NCBI RefSeq assembly: GCF_030272615.1
Contig: NC_081408.1
Coordinates: 402,343,889 to 402,407,888 of the forward strand
Reading direction: 5' to 3'
DNA: 64,000 nt
DNA from: Cryptomeria japonica
Lineage: Eukaryota > Streptophyta > Pinopsida > Cupressales > Cupressaceae
Of this stretch, positions 47,726 to 60,403 are shown piece by piece; position 1 is the stretch's first letter, and each line of letters opens with the position of its first letter. Below the pieces are notes generated by a model that saw only the letters and a program-made list of their open reading frames with translations, ran no database searches and was not told the DNA's origin. A program made the translations under genes and the position numbers.

Positions 47726-49153
47726 TGATGAATAATGATGAACAATAGATACCCTAACTGGTACTGAGAGGGTGGGGGGGTGAATTAGTACAAACAAAAA
47801 ACTTTCTCAACAACTTATCAAGTTAAAGCAATACCAACTGGTTGTCTTCATCACTGAACTTAACCATGGCAATACCGGTTAAACACAGTAAGACTTCAAA
47901 CAACATAAAATGATAAGTCTGAACACTTCAAATACATTCAATACTTGATAACAACTTCACCCATAAACATATGCATGTGGTATACCAGTAATACCATAAC
48001 CATTAGCTATACATGCATAATCACTCAAACAAAGAATACTTAATCATCACATGAAAAATGCACAATACATGGCACACATATTTTTCACGTGGAAACCCAA
48101 ATGGGAAAAACCACGGTTGGGATGAATAACCACAAGCTTATTTTTGAACTCTTTTGAAGCTTGCTCTGTTAGGAGCCTAGTCCAGTTAAAGACTTTACAA
48201 AAAGGTTCTGCTAGGAATCGATCATGTTAAAGATCACCCGATTAAGGGATGACTATATACCCTGTTAAAGGTTACCCCGCTAGAGGATTTAAAGAACTCA
48301 ATAAACTTGAGTCACTTGGTTAGAGGATTTACAGTAAGCTTGTTAAAGCTACCTGGTAAAGGGATTTTCTAATTGTTGAAATGGTTAGAAGACAACAGGT
48401 AAAAACTCTGATCTGATAACAACACTACATGCCAAGGCAGATCCTTTTCAGTTCATCTACTTCTGCAATCACACTCTACAGTTTTCTCTTACTGGTCTAG
48501 CAAGTATCTCATCACTCGAATACACACACAAAATTCACCAAAAACTTACAATAACAAACATCATCGACCTTATAGACAACAGTTAGGTCGGTAGCTAAAC
48601 CCTAAACCCTAAACCATAAGCATCTTAGGTTTACAATACAAGTGGTCCAATCTTGACCATCCAAACACTTTGCATAGAGCAATATAATTTCAAATAGATC
48701 ACAAGACAATTTGCATCGTCCATTCTCCTCCGCACATGGGAATCAGTAACTCATCACGCTTTCTTCTCATACCACCAAGAAGAATGTTCATTCCCGAGGT
48801 AGACATTTAATGCAGTTGATCTTCTCATGCAAGATCCTCAAGGAAATCCTTCACGTGCATAAAGTTGACGTGGCACCTCGATCTCATCCTCATCTCTTAG
48901 CTAACTCATCACAAAATATCATTGGTTGCATCACACAAGCGAGATTGCCAAACCGGAAACCCTAGAGCTAAGACTACCAATCAGTAGTCACACTTAGTGA
49001 AACCCCGACACCGGTTCACTACATCTCTTCATACCTCTTCATACTGGTTCACCAACTTCTTTCAATCTACATACCGGTTCTCTTACACTTATTGACATCA
49101 ATGACAACATACATTATCATCATATCAACATGCTGGTTCATCATATGCCAACA
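47726..49153 (-). repeat. 5' LTR of the outer copia
   Basis: Colinear with 34309-35725. A minus-strand CTATAAGG box lies at about 48570. Followed by CTACC at 49154-49158. Confidence 0.93.
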
Positions 49154-49858
49154 CTACCCACCCCATAATCAATTATTAGGTTATGACTTATTATCTGACT
49201 TTTGAGGGGTTATCCTGCCAACCTCTTCGGGTGTGGCCCCCACTTGAAAGCCACTCTCTCATAGGACACTAAACAACATGGTCACTCTGCGAGGACCCTA
49301 TGGCGAAGCAGACAACCATAACACCACTATCCAAATACAAGTGGCCAAAACAAAGACATATACAACTCTTGGTTAACCATAAGGAAAAACATTATGACTG
49401 AATCATAGATGAGAAATAACCACCAATTAAACTCTTAGTAAGAAAAGCTAATTTCACTAAGTCCGCACTCAGACAATCTTTGAGAAAATCAGCATCATAA
49501 ACACTTGCAATTTTATTGATTGAAAATTAAATAAATACACCTTACATTCAATACATTATTCAAAACGTCATTCAATTCTATATAATATTCAATTCAATAT
49601 TCCAACAAAGTAATAAAATTCATATTAAATATTTAACCAAATGAAAATATGAATTGTATTAAAACATATTATTTGTTTCTAAAATTAACTCTATACTTAT
49701 CAATTTGATTTAATAATCCAAGCCTTGATTGACAATAAAATAAATCTCTCTCTCTCTCTCTATATATATATAACTAATTATTTACAAGGAATTTTAATAA
49801 ACTAATATTAAAACTAACATAAAAAAAATTTATCGCATTTAATAACATAGCGAACACG

Positions 49859-50101
49859 TTTAAATAACCCATGCAAGAGGGGGGAATAAATCACGGCGGT
49901 TGGCAAAGCCCTACCCACGGGTAGTGCTGCTGTCGGAAGGCCGCAAATACTACCTGTTGATAGTGCTGCTACCGATCGGTAGTAGGAACCACCGTCGGTA
50001 GTGCTGCTACTCATGTAGCAATCACTATCAACCGGTAGTGCTGCTACCCATGGTAGCAAGACACTACCGTCCCACGTGGTGGGGTTAGTCCACCACGTGG
50101 G
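49859..50101 (-). promoter_or_regulatory. Promoter-like block: G-box palindrome, four GTAGTGCTGCTACC repeats, TATTTAAA
   Basis: In minus-strand order: an inverted repeat with 12-base arms CCCACGTGGTGG and CCACCACGTGGG (50071-50101, 7-base loop), each arm holding a CACGTG G-box. Then come four related copies of the GTAGCAGCACTACC motif at about 36-41 base spacing (50033, 49997, 49960, 49919 on the plus strand as GTAGTGCTGCT). Then TATTTAAA at 49859-49866. The order suggests an LTR promoter. Function is inferred. Confidence 0.5.
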
Positions 50102-52869
50102 CATGGTTTATTTTATTTTATTTATTATGATTTTTTTAAAATTTAATTTAAAATTAAATCATTCCCAATATCCATTTACTGGTAATAAGACCCAATACAC
50201 AACATTTCCAAATTTTTGGCATGATATTTTTGATAAGGAGATTTTGAAAAACTAATTAAACACAAAAGCCCCAAATACATAAAGATCTTGGGCAAAATCA
50301 TAAGAATTTAAGAGAGATAAGAGGGATATGGTTAATTTCTACACTTCTTCTCACACATAAAGGATCCTTGCATCATGCAAGAGGCAATTTAACAATTTTT
50401 GCCAACATAAACCCCAATTCTTGGGCAAATAGAAACTAGCAGTCACACAGAAAACTAAATCTATTTCTTTCTATACAAAATAGAGGAAATAAACCAAGAA
50501 CTAGATTTTGCAACAAACATACAACACACAACAAATAGAAAATTGAACCATTTCTTTTCAACATGCACACTTTTGATTTGAATTCAACAAAAACACAATA
50601 ACAACTACTCTTTCTTTTAAATCCAACATCCAACAAGAATCTTTAATAAGATTTCACAAATTTTGAACAAATACATAGGAAGAAAACTCTAACATTCAAA
50701 TTTAATTGCAAAACAATAAGAAGTCTATCCAACCTTCAAAGCAATCTAGGAAGCAAATCTTTGGAAGAGTTCCAATCCTTGCAAACAAATTTCAACTCTA
50801 GGTTCCTCCTTCCAAATGGTTTTCCAAATTTTGCATTCAAAAATCTCCTGTCCTCTTCCTGTAAACACCCCAAGAATAAATGGAAAAATATATTTTCAAC
50901 CTAAACTTTCTAGGTTAAAAGTTTTCTCCACCAATCAGAATAAACTATTTTTAAAAAGTCAAAGAAATCAGATTTGCCTTTTCCATAAACAATTTTTTTC
51001 AATAAAATAAAATCTAAGACTAATCAAAAGGTAAAAGGGAAATGCATTTATTTATTTATTTCATTTTCCATTTTCATGATACTTTATTTCAACATAAGCA
51101 TTTAAAATTTAAATGGCAAGACATTTTCTTATTTCTTTTCACAATATTTAATACAACTATAACACCATATATAATAAGCAAATTTAACCATTTAAATATA
51201 GCAACTCATTTATTTAATTAAATCAATAAATTCAAGAGCATAGTAATTAACTAATTACGCCAACGAAATAACATCATTCACTCAATTAAATAATTATTCA
51301 AATAAATGGAAGTACACAAAACGAGGAATGATCAAATGATGACTCACAAATGACCATACCAAAGCACTATGACTCGTATACCGGTCAAACGGAAAAGATG
51401 ACTGACTAACAACACTCACATGAGTGTAACTGAGGGTCAATATAGGGTCCAACAACTATCTCCTTCACTCCCATCAGACAAATAAGGCACGCTCAAACCT
51501 GTGGAACCAGGTGGAGTCGATACCCTGTACCTACCCAGTACTTGTACCTGCAATGTCCTGCACCAACGAACCACACATGCATATAGACAAGTATAAAATA
51601 GACATGACATGCACACCGATGAAGGAGAATTGTGACATTCTCTATCTCACCAGAGTGAGTGAAGGAAAATCATCCCCTCGCATCCCATACACTTGCAAAC
51701 ATGAAACATATAAATAACACATCACACGTATGAAGTAAATGTGTCAGTCCATGTCAGTAATCCATAAAAATCTCATTAAACATAAGTAATGAAATACTAC
51801 ATGAAAGCATACACTGCATATCCAATTAAAGCATAAAATAACATCGCATAAAGTTTGAATAAATATACAATAATGTATCCACTAAACAGTCTACTGAAGT
51901 CAAACATAAGTCCAAAAAGAGTCTGATCGAGGAGGGGTACTACATATTACATGGAATGTGAACATTTATATGTGTATACATGTACATGTACTCATATGCA
52001 CCTACAAATGTCCAAATGATCAATGCCTAATTTACAACTGTGATACTCAATGTCTTAAATGCACTTAATTCGATGATTGTATATAATAGTTACCCCCTCT
52101 TTACTAGCAGAGAAATAAAATAGAGTACATAAGTATTTAAAAATGTTACAGTTATACAATGATAAATTTAAAAATAGGCATAATAGAGTATGAGAATGTA
52201 ATTGAACCACGACAAAGAGTTACTTAATTAGAGCTATATATGATAGAGTTTATGCACTTAGTTACATTAGAGGAGTACTAATATAAAATTATTATGATTG
52301 GTTATTTTCTTTTAGATGTATTAGGATATTAATACAAATATATTTGATAGAATATGTGCTCTTGGATACACTAAGATTTTAACATATATGTATTTGACAA
52401 AGAACTTACCCTGGAAGTGTTAAGGTAGGTAGAGGTATTCACTAATTCATTTTATGGCACATGGGCCAAGAAAGAACACCACATTTGTTTTCTCAAAATT
52501 TAAACAAGCTCGTTGTTCAAATTATAAAAAATAACATACCATATTAAAATTGTAAATAGCAAACTATTAAATTTAACAGTTAGGCTGTTGGATTTCAAAT
52601 ATCACATATAAAAGGTTGTCTTGTGAAAGTGACACCTCCAAATTAAAATAACAATTACTGTTATTTCCTAACATAAATAGTCATAACACTAGCATTTTTT
52701 ATTAGCAAAATAAATTCTTTTATGGTAGACTTACATATTTCAACAAATGATGATTTCAAGACCTACAAATTTTTCTATAGCTTACTATTTTCTCTCAACA
52801 ACCAATATATTGAGATAAATTTTACTTGTTGATGACATATGATCAAATTGACTTTTGGGTATTTTATAT

Positions 52870-53235
52870 TCTACATGCTATATATGTATACATATACATA
52901 TGTATATTTATATATACTTATATGTGTATATATATACATATGCATATGCATATATATACACATATACATACAACACATGCATACATGTATGTATATACAT
53001 ATACATATATATGTGTGTATACACATACAAATACACATATGTATGTGTATATACATGTATATGTATATATGTATGTATAAATATATATGTATAAATATAT
53101 AAATATACATATACATGTGTGTGTGTGTGTGCGCATGTGCACGTAAACGCATACTATATATGCATGTATACATATACATATGTGTGTGTGTGTACATACA
53201 CATACGCATATGCATATATTTGTGTGTGTGTAAAA
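52870..53235. repeat. Compound AT/CA/TG microsatellite
   Basis: (TA)n, ATACATAT, (CA)n and (TG)n blocks, of the same type as the arrays near the left end of the window. Open frames in it are by-products. Confidence 0.94.
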
Positions 53236-54310
53236 CCTTAAAACCTTATATATGAAACATATTTGTGTTAAATAAATGAGAGAAAGACACACTTGATTAT
53301 TCAACTTGTTTCCCCACTTCTCTGCCCTTCACACATTCCTTCTACTTTTCCCAAAATTGTAGCCTTCTCATGGCAATATTCTCTCCTTTTAGTTTCTTTC
53401 ACTTCCCCCTATACTAAAATGGTTCATGCTATTAATTTCATCCCATACTTCCACTATGGTAAAGTTATGACTCAATTCAATATTGTTGTTCCTTGACATA
53501 TTTTCTAAGCAATGTTGTGGAGTGTTGTTCCAATAAATATATATGTAAAAATTAATTTATTGTTTATATTTAATGTTTTAAGCATGTTTTGATTTTTATT
53601 TTAAAACTTAAATATTATCATGTATATTTTGTTTCAATTTTAATTTAATAAAAACCAATCCTTATCTTTTTAAATATACATAACCTAAACAAAAGAAAGA
53701 ATCCCCCTCCCAACTATTCATCTATTCAATTAGACACTAGATTAGGATTACCAAGAAATGATGTGATCATATATCTAATTTCGTAAACAAAATGCAATGA
53801 AACTTTGACTTTTAACCCCATGTACTAGTTAAGCTAGCTATGGAGAAATTAACAAAAATAAGACTTGGTATATAGCCATTACTTTTAATTATGACAACAC
53901 CTTACATGTGTGTGTGGACAACTAATTCTCAGTGACATGGTATGGAAACTAACTATCTCAATCGATCACTCTCTCTCTAATGATTCTTTGGATCCTCTTT
54001 CAGGAGGTGAAAAACACTTTCCTGCATTCACCCCATCATCACAAAGTAGTTAGTTCATAAATCATAATCATACCAAAATTTGAATTTTAAACAAAATTCA
54101 TATTAATGAATTAAACAAAATTATTACAAATTCTTATATTATTACATTCATATTTACAACTAATCTTGTAATAAATCATAAATTTACATTGCAATGGTTA
54201 ATACAATGAAATTCAAGATTTTTTAATTTTTAAATATATATTATTGAAACAAATATGATAAATACTATAAAATTATAGGTTGTTAAAGTATTCAAAAATA
54301 GGGTGTCACA

Positions 54311-55236
54311 TTTTCTCCCCTAAAGAAAAAGATTATTGTCCATAGTGATTTTAAATCAAGTTTCTTGCACGACCTAAAATAATAAGTTTTTGTTTTTAGT
54401 TCTAATTAGTCAAATAAATATAGATAAACTCATTGAAAATATTCATAATCTTCTTAGGCGGCACTATCGTCTGCATATTGGTCCTAATGGACCTTACACT
54501 AAGTGACTTTCTTGTTACACAAGCATAGCTTGCAAACCTTGAGAACTTTAAGAGATTAGATGATAACTACTCTCGAGTCCAAAATCTAAAGAGCATTCCA
54601 ATCAAGAACATGATCAATATTTAGACACATACTTCTTTTAATAAGGCATGAAATATGTTATGAAAATGGGGCAAAATGATTGGTAAGGCAAGTCTATAGG
54701 CAATCAAGTTGATTATTTCTAGGACCTCAAATGGGCCCACATATCTAGGTCAAAGTTTGGATGAATTTCCAAAATTTATGGAACTCTTATGGGGATTAAT
54801 TCTCAAAATAACTTTGTCTCTGACTAATATTATTGTGGTCTTTATTTTGTATTGGTATAAATGTTTTGCCTATCATTTGCTATGCTAGTTTTTTTTAATC
54901 AACTTCACTTGCTCCTCTATCTCCATTAGCATTTATGGCCCAAGGCTAATCCTATATTCCAATTTATCCCAACTTACAAGAGTTTGCGACTTCCTACCAT
55001 ATAATGCTTCAAATGGAGTGATTTTTAGAGCAGAGTGATAGGAATTTCTATATGCAAATTCTAAAAAGGAAAGGTATTTTGTTAGGGTTAAGTTGTCATC
55101 TACCTTTTAAATCCTATGACATGGTTTCTACATAATTGGAAAGTGTCCTAAGGAACTTATGATGTATTGGAAAAATAATTTATAATATTTAATTTTTACC
55201 ACTATTTATAATATTTTCATAAGAGGTGATGGGTTT
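54311..55236 (-). pseudogene. Ty3/gypsy integrase C-terminal and chromodomain-side fragment, highly decayed
   Basis: Read on the minus strand, 54770-54640 gives PRYVGPFEVLEIINLIAYRL, followed by FHALLKE-type text, both standard post-integrase sequence of plant gypsy pol. Frame changes and stops are frequent. It sits directly inside the polypurine tract and long LTR at 54310, so it is the 3' end of that element's pol. The upstream part is lost where the copia LTR at 55237 begins. Confidence 0.7.
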
Positions 55237-56684
55237 TGTTGGCATTTCAATAAGGATATTGAGAAGGTTGTTGATGACTATGGATATAACTGATCAAGGA
55301 TGTTTACTGTCTTAATATTATTATTTTGTCATTGATGTTAAGAAATTGATTTTCTAATTCAGTATGATGTTGCCATATCTTAAGAAGTATGATTTTATGA
55401 GTATAAAGATGTCAGTAAAAGACACAGAAAGAATGTGATGAATAAGAGGAGGAATAAGTTATTCAATGGGCAACTATTACCAAGTTAGACAATGATGAGA
55501 TCATGATGTTTAGATTTTTTTGATATCCTACATATGTTGATTGATTGTAAGGTTAATACTATACTATGTTGCCGAGCAAAGAACCTAGTCGATAAACCCT
55601 AAGGTTATCGCTATCGGTTAATGAAGGCAGAATGTCTACTGAGTGAGGTTTAGTATTTACCGAGTTGCAACCGAGTAGTAACAGAATGCATTGAATGAAT
55701 AAAAGCATTATTTAATGACGGAAGATGATGAGCTAGAACTAATTAAATGATTGGTATGTTGTGCATGAAGTTTGCTAAAGAATCTATGGTAAAGGAAAAT
55801 CAGTAGGAAGATCTACAGCTCAGATTGAACCGCAATACCCTAGCACAAGTTCCAAGAAATATATGCAAGTTCCAAGGTGGGGTAAAACATTTTTAGATCG
55901 AAGGATACATTGAACCTAGTCAAAGTTTGAAGATCTAATGGCTATGATTGATCATGGGAAATGTGATCAAGGAGATTAAGCGGTTGGTGAATTATTTATA
56001 AATAAGGAACTGTTGATAAACAATGTATGCAGGCAAGTGTATGCATAGGGATGCTACATAGTGATTACCAAGCACTGAAGCTTGAAGACCTGTTTGAATA
56101 ACAGAGTATAGAGCCCAGCAGATGGACAAGATAAGTCCTAGATTGTATTGAGCAAATAAGAATTTGCTTTAGCATTTTAGATGTGAAGTTGCAGATAGAT
56201 TTTTATCACTGTTATTTTGTGAAGTGACAGAAATTCTCTTAACCGAGTGGACTGAACAGTCTTATTTGTAAAACCCTCTAGCAAGGTGACATTCTGATTG
56301 AGTGTTTGAAATCCTTTAACAAGGTCACTTCTAACAAGGTGAAGATCCTAACAGATCTAAGGGAAACCTCTTAACCGGGTCACATCTAGCAATGTGTTTG
56401 TAATCTTTAACAGGATTTTCTTTTAACCGAGCATACTCTAGAAGAGTATATTTCTTAGTGGGTCCAAAATCCCATAGTGGTTTTTCCCTATTTGGGTTTC
56501 CATGTTAAATCTAGTGTTATGAGTGTTATGATGTTTATATGCTTTTGAGTTTGCATGTTTAGCAGTTTTGGTTACATTATTGAAGTATATGTTATCGAGG
56601 TTGAATCTGTTGTTTTTATGGAAGATTAAGGTTGTATTATTCACCCCCCCTCTCATCTTATTAGCTTGGCATCTGTACTTAACA
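55237..56684 (+). mobile_element. Third LTR of the inner copia family
   Basis: Starts TGTTGGCATTTC and follows the inner copia LTR along its whole length, including TATAAATA at 55997-56004, the boxed phrases near 56230-56500 and the poly-C at about 56644-56650. It ends near 56684 (TTAACA). The next bases TTAAGTATCAGAAC (56685-56698) look like a decayed PBS, so this may be a 5' LTR with its internal region lost rather than a solo LTR. Confidence 0.85.
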
Positions 56685-56698
56685 TTAAGTATCAGAAC

Positions 56699-58596
56699 TA
56701 TCAGGGTTTCACTAGCAACAGTAAAAGTGGGTTGTGAACACAATTATTTAATATTTTTTCCTCACTTATGGATATCTAGAATAAGGTAATTAATGAATTA
56801 AGGAAGTGGACAAAGAGTGACCTTTGTTCTTATGGAAGAGGAAGCATGAAATAAGCAACACATGTCTCTTGGTGTTTCATCATTTATTGCATTTACTGTA
56901 ATGTTTATTTTCCAAGAATGGGTGATTAAGTTGGAAGGAAAGTATTGGAGCCCAAACTAGTGTCTTTTCAATTTTTGCAGTGGCATTGCAAGGGTTGTGG
57001 TCATGAGGAATGATGAGGCTTATTTGGTCATATTTATTGGTGGTTTTGGTGATCTTTCCATTCTATAAATTTAACCTTTTGGGTGTAGAAGAAGTGGTAA
57101 CAGTGGAATGTAGATTGATTTGTAGGAACAAAGGACCACTAGGAGGAATAAGGAGGTTTTCCACATGTTCATAGGTGCTAATATGAAGGAGGAAAAGAGG
57201 AGAATTCAAATGATTGTATTGTAAACACATTTATTGTTGATAATAAAAGCTAGGCCTCTCTCTTAGTGGAGTTTTTTCCCAGAATGTTTTCTCCATGTGT
57301 TGACATTATTTTTTTTATTTATATCTTATTGTTGCTATGTTATGGTGATATTAATCATTATTTAAATTTGTTATAAGCTCACATAAGATAGGTTGTTATT
57401 TTCCGGAAAGATTTATTTGATTCTTAGGGCCGACATAATTACATGTTTCATTTCCTGCATTGGTAAATGTAATCTTATGAGTCCGACTTGGATATGTTAT
57501 GGTGGGTATAAATATGTTATTATGTAATCATTTGTAGGTCAGATAAAGTAGAACTATGAATAAGGATTGAGATTCACATATTATGATTTGGTTGATTCTT
57601 GAGTCTCAGATTGGATTGTATCTGGCTGATAGATTGCATGCAACCGATTAATTACCAGATGTTCTTTGATGATAATATGATGATTGCCAGAAGTTATAAT
57701 GCTTTAATTTGATCTGTTTATGTGAACTTGTTATGTTTTCATACTGCTTTCATTGTGTCTCTTTTGTTGCATAAGCATTAAGCCGGTTGACTCTTTTTGA
57801 GGGTTTTACAAGTTATGGCTGCATCAATTACACATGGTTTACAAACTGATTTTTAGCATCATAAAGAAGGATCTAATCTTGGTTTTCCACAATTAATGCA
57901 ACTTAATTTCCAAATTTGCATATGAGTTCTAAATTTTCATGTTGCATCTATATAGACCTTGTTTCTCATCCTTTGATTAGTTTATTGGATAGAGATTGAT
58001 CTTTACAATATTTAGTATTGAATCTATCTATTTTCCAATATTTGGTACCAAAGTTGAAGGTTATAGATTCTAGGTATTCCTTTATTTTTTATTTCTAAGC
58101 TTGGAAAGCTTCTAGGAATATATTAAAATGAATTAAAGATTGTTGGGAGGCTTTGAGATCTGCAATAAATGTTATGTGTTTTATCTTTGTTTTGCAGATT
58201 TGTGTGAATGGAAACCATGAGCATTATCAATGTGATCTATGTTGGGAATTTTAAGCTCATGTGTATGGATCTTCATGGAGTTGGTTATGGTTTGGTAGTT
58301 CCTGTAGACCTTATTTGATAATATGTGTGTATCCTCATGTTTGGTGGTTTTGTTCCTTTACCTTATGGTCATATGCAATGAGAAAGTGTTCATGGATTAT
58401 TGTTGACATCTTGGTTACGTGGAGATACACTAGCTATTTGGACTACGAAATGGAGTGCTTATATTGGGTTCATGGTTTTAGTCCATGGTTACATGAAAGC
58501 AATAGAAGATAATCCATCAACCTCTTTGTGATTTGTGGAGCTGATATGTTTCATATGGTTTAATCTCCTAGACAACTTTCCTTTCTTATTGGGTTG
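56699..58596. other. Unrecognised spacer
   Basis: No supported coding, RNA or element signal. The plus frame at 58261-58512 (Trp/Tyr/Cys-rich, 83 codons) has no known motif. The stretch could be the degraded interior of the element whose LTR ends at 56684. Confidence 0.5.
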
Positions 58597-60061
58597 TGTA
58601 GGCATCTAAAATTGGTCAATGCTTGTGGTTTCATACTCTAACATGTTTGTGTGACCTTATTTTATGGTTTTCATATCTTATTGAAATTTCTTCTATGTTG
58701 TACATTTGATCTTTGATCATTTGTCGACATCATGTCGTTCTTCTGCATTCTTTTCCCCTTCGATTCTAATTCTCTCATATAGGAATTAGGTCCTGTCAAT
58801 GTCAATTTTGATTCTTAATCAGTGATCATGATCAGCTTGTTGTGTCAATTGGACATCGTTGTAACCCTAATCGATGTCATTTAGGGTTTTTAACTAAGAC
58901 TCATCATTTGCAATATCAACCATCTTCGATCATCTTTTGTCATTTTCAATCATTTATCAATCAATTTGGATAATTTTTTATGCCTTTCAATCTTCAATCA
59001 TTAGCTTCTTTATCAATTTTGATTGATTCATCATTAGTCTTTTGTCATTCACTCTTCATCAAACCGACCCTTTTGTCAATATTTTATCGATTTGTCATCG
59101 ATCTCAATTAATCATAATATTCATCAATTTCGGATCAATCAGTCATTGTTCCTCTGTCAATTATCCTTTATCAATGTAGTCTTTTTCTCATCTTCAATCA
59201 ATTTGTCATTGGTATTTGTCAACCAATTATCAAGTCTTTTTTATTTGTCTCTTCAATTACAATTGTCATCATGCATTTATTTCCTTAATTGTATCTTGGT
59301 CTATTTCATTTCCTATGTCTTCTAGGGTTTTATGATTAATTCATTTGATCCTTTATTAACACTTCCCTTTAGGTTAAATGAATTTATTCATTTATCCTAA
59401 TTTTTTTTTGAGTCACAATTAAATTCATTGTTTAATTGGCTAATTGGTCCCTTTTTATGAGAAATTAATAAATCCAATTTATTAATATTCCCACCTTTTT
59501 CTCCCCTAACATTTCACTAATTTCTCCTCTAAATTTTCTCCTCTTTTTATGCTTAATTTTGTCATAAGTTTGCAAGCTATTTTTGAGGCCTAAAATGTCA
59601 TATTTTGGAGACATAAATCACTCTCAATTTGTCATAACATTTGACATAGAAATTTGTCATTATTTTGACATCGAAATCTATCATAAATTGACATAGAAGT
59701 TTGTCATGACCATGCCAATTTCGAATGAAATTTTTCTTTTCAATTTTAGGGACTTTAGTCCTATAAATTGAGCTCTTTTCTTCAATAATTTCTAACCATG
59801 CACTTCTAGTATCTTATGTTGCAATCAACTTGTTTTCACTTACATTTGAACTTGTAGGTGAGATCCACAAACATCATATTTGAAGGAGAAAGAAGGACAA
59901 TGGAGGTTAATGAAGGAGACATCTGCATTGGTTTTTATTTACTTTGATTGTCTTGTCTTCATCCCTTTATTGATTGTATTAGGAATATATTTCATTGCAT
60001 TTTAGGGGTTTTGGTTACCTAATTTAGTGCTTTGATGTTTATATATGATTTCCTAATCACA
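58597..60061 (+). mobile_element. Gypsy-type LTR, same family as the solo LTR at 1909
   Basis: Starts TGTAGGCATCTAAAATTGG and ends CCTAATCACA. Shared landmarks with 1909-3110 include the opening, a CTATAAATTG TATA box (59761-59770) and the block 'ggtgagatccacaaa'. It is followed by a PBS-like stretch, so it is likely the 5' LTR of a plus-strand element that continues past the window. The frame at 59092-59325 is not a gene. Confidence 0.75.
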
Positions 60062-60082
60062 TTTCTTGGTGAACCCAACATG
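60062..60082 (+). other. Possible primer-binding site
   Basis: TTGGTGAACCCAACATG lies just after the LTR end. It has the look and place of a gypsy primer-binding site, but I cannot name the tRNA. Confidence 0.4.
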
Positions 60083-60164
60083 AAGCATGACTAATCTTTT
60101 GTCTTTTGAGTGCAGGTTAAAATTTGTTGGAAAGAGGACCTTTTGGGGTGAATTCAGAGCTTTT

Positions 60165-60403
60165 GCACCCTTGTTAGCTGATTTTTCATCCTTGTTGGTT
60201 AGATTTGTGCTCTTGTGGGTTGGATCTATTCCCTTCTGGCTCAGACATGTGTCCTTGTGGCTCAAACCTACACCCTTGTGTAAAAAAAAAGATTTTTTTT
60301 TTCTTTAACATCTTTGTTTCTGTGCCCTTATCAGACATACTTGTGACTTTTTCATCTGGAATTGCACCCTTGTAGGTTGTTTTTGTGCCCTTGTTACAAC
60401 TGA
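60165..60403 (+). repeat. 21-bp minisatellite, about ten degenerate units
   Basis: Units of the type GTGCCCTTGTGGGTT recur at 60165, 60187, 60207, 60228, 60249 and 60270, then after a gap at 60322, 60362 and 60383. The spacing is 20-22 bases or a multiple. The opposite strand therefore reads as seven-residue repeats, which explains the minus frames at 60053-60425. Confidence 0.8.

Larger units (their letters stand above)
34309..49153 (-). mobile_element. Outer Ty1/copia retrotransposon, interrupted by a second copia
   Basis: LTRs at 34309-35725 (3') and 47726-49153 (5') share ends TGATGA...GCCAACA and are bracketed by a perfect CTACC duplication. The minus strand encodes gag, protease, integrase, RT and RNase H in the copia order. 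The gag is split by a plus-strand copia at about 39615-47213. Removing that insert leaves an element of about 7.2 kb. Confidence 0.93.
49154..54310 (-). mobile_element. Main part of the long gypsy-type LTR
   Basis: Continues from 34308 after removal of the copia. It ends GGGTGTCACA, followed by TTTTCTCCCCT, which on the minus strand is a polypurine tract (AGGGGAGAAAA) before an LTR start TGTGACACCC. Gypsy integrase sequence lies beyond it at 54311-55236, supporting an LTR role. It holds a (CT)n(TA)n tract (49748-49772), the repeat/G-box promoter-like block (49859-50101) and a microsatellite (52870-53235). Apart from these no gene is seen; frames such as 50436-50636 and 51511-51717 match nothing. 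Further insertions may explain the unusual length. Confidence 0.5.

Noticed and set aside
49814-50104. Minus-strand 96-residue open frame
   Set aside because: It is produced by the GTAGTGCTGCT repeats and G-box palindrome and matches no protein family.
58261-58512. Plus-strand Trp/Tyr/Cys-rich 83-codon frame
   Set aside because: No motif, no neighbouring coding signal, and composition expected of chance reading in T/G-rich DNA.
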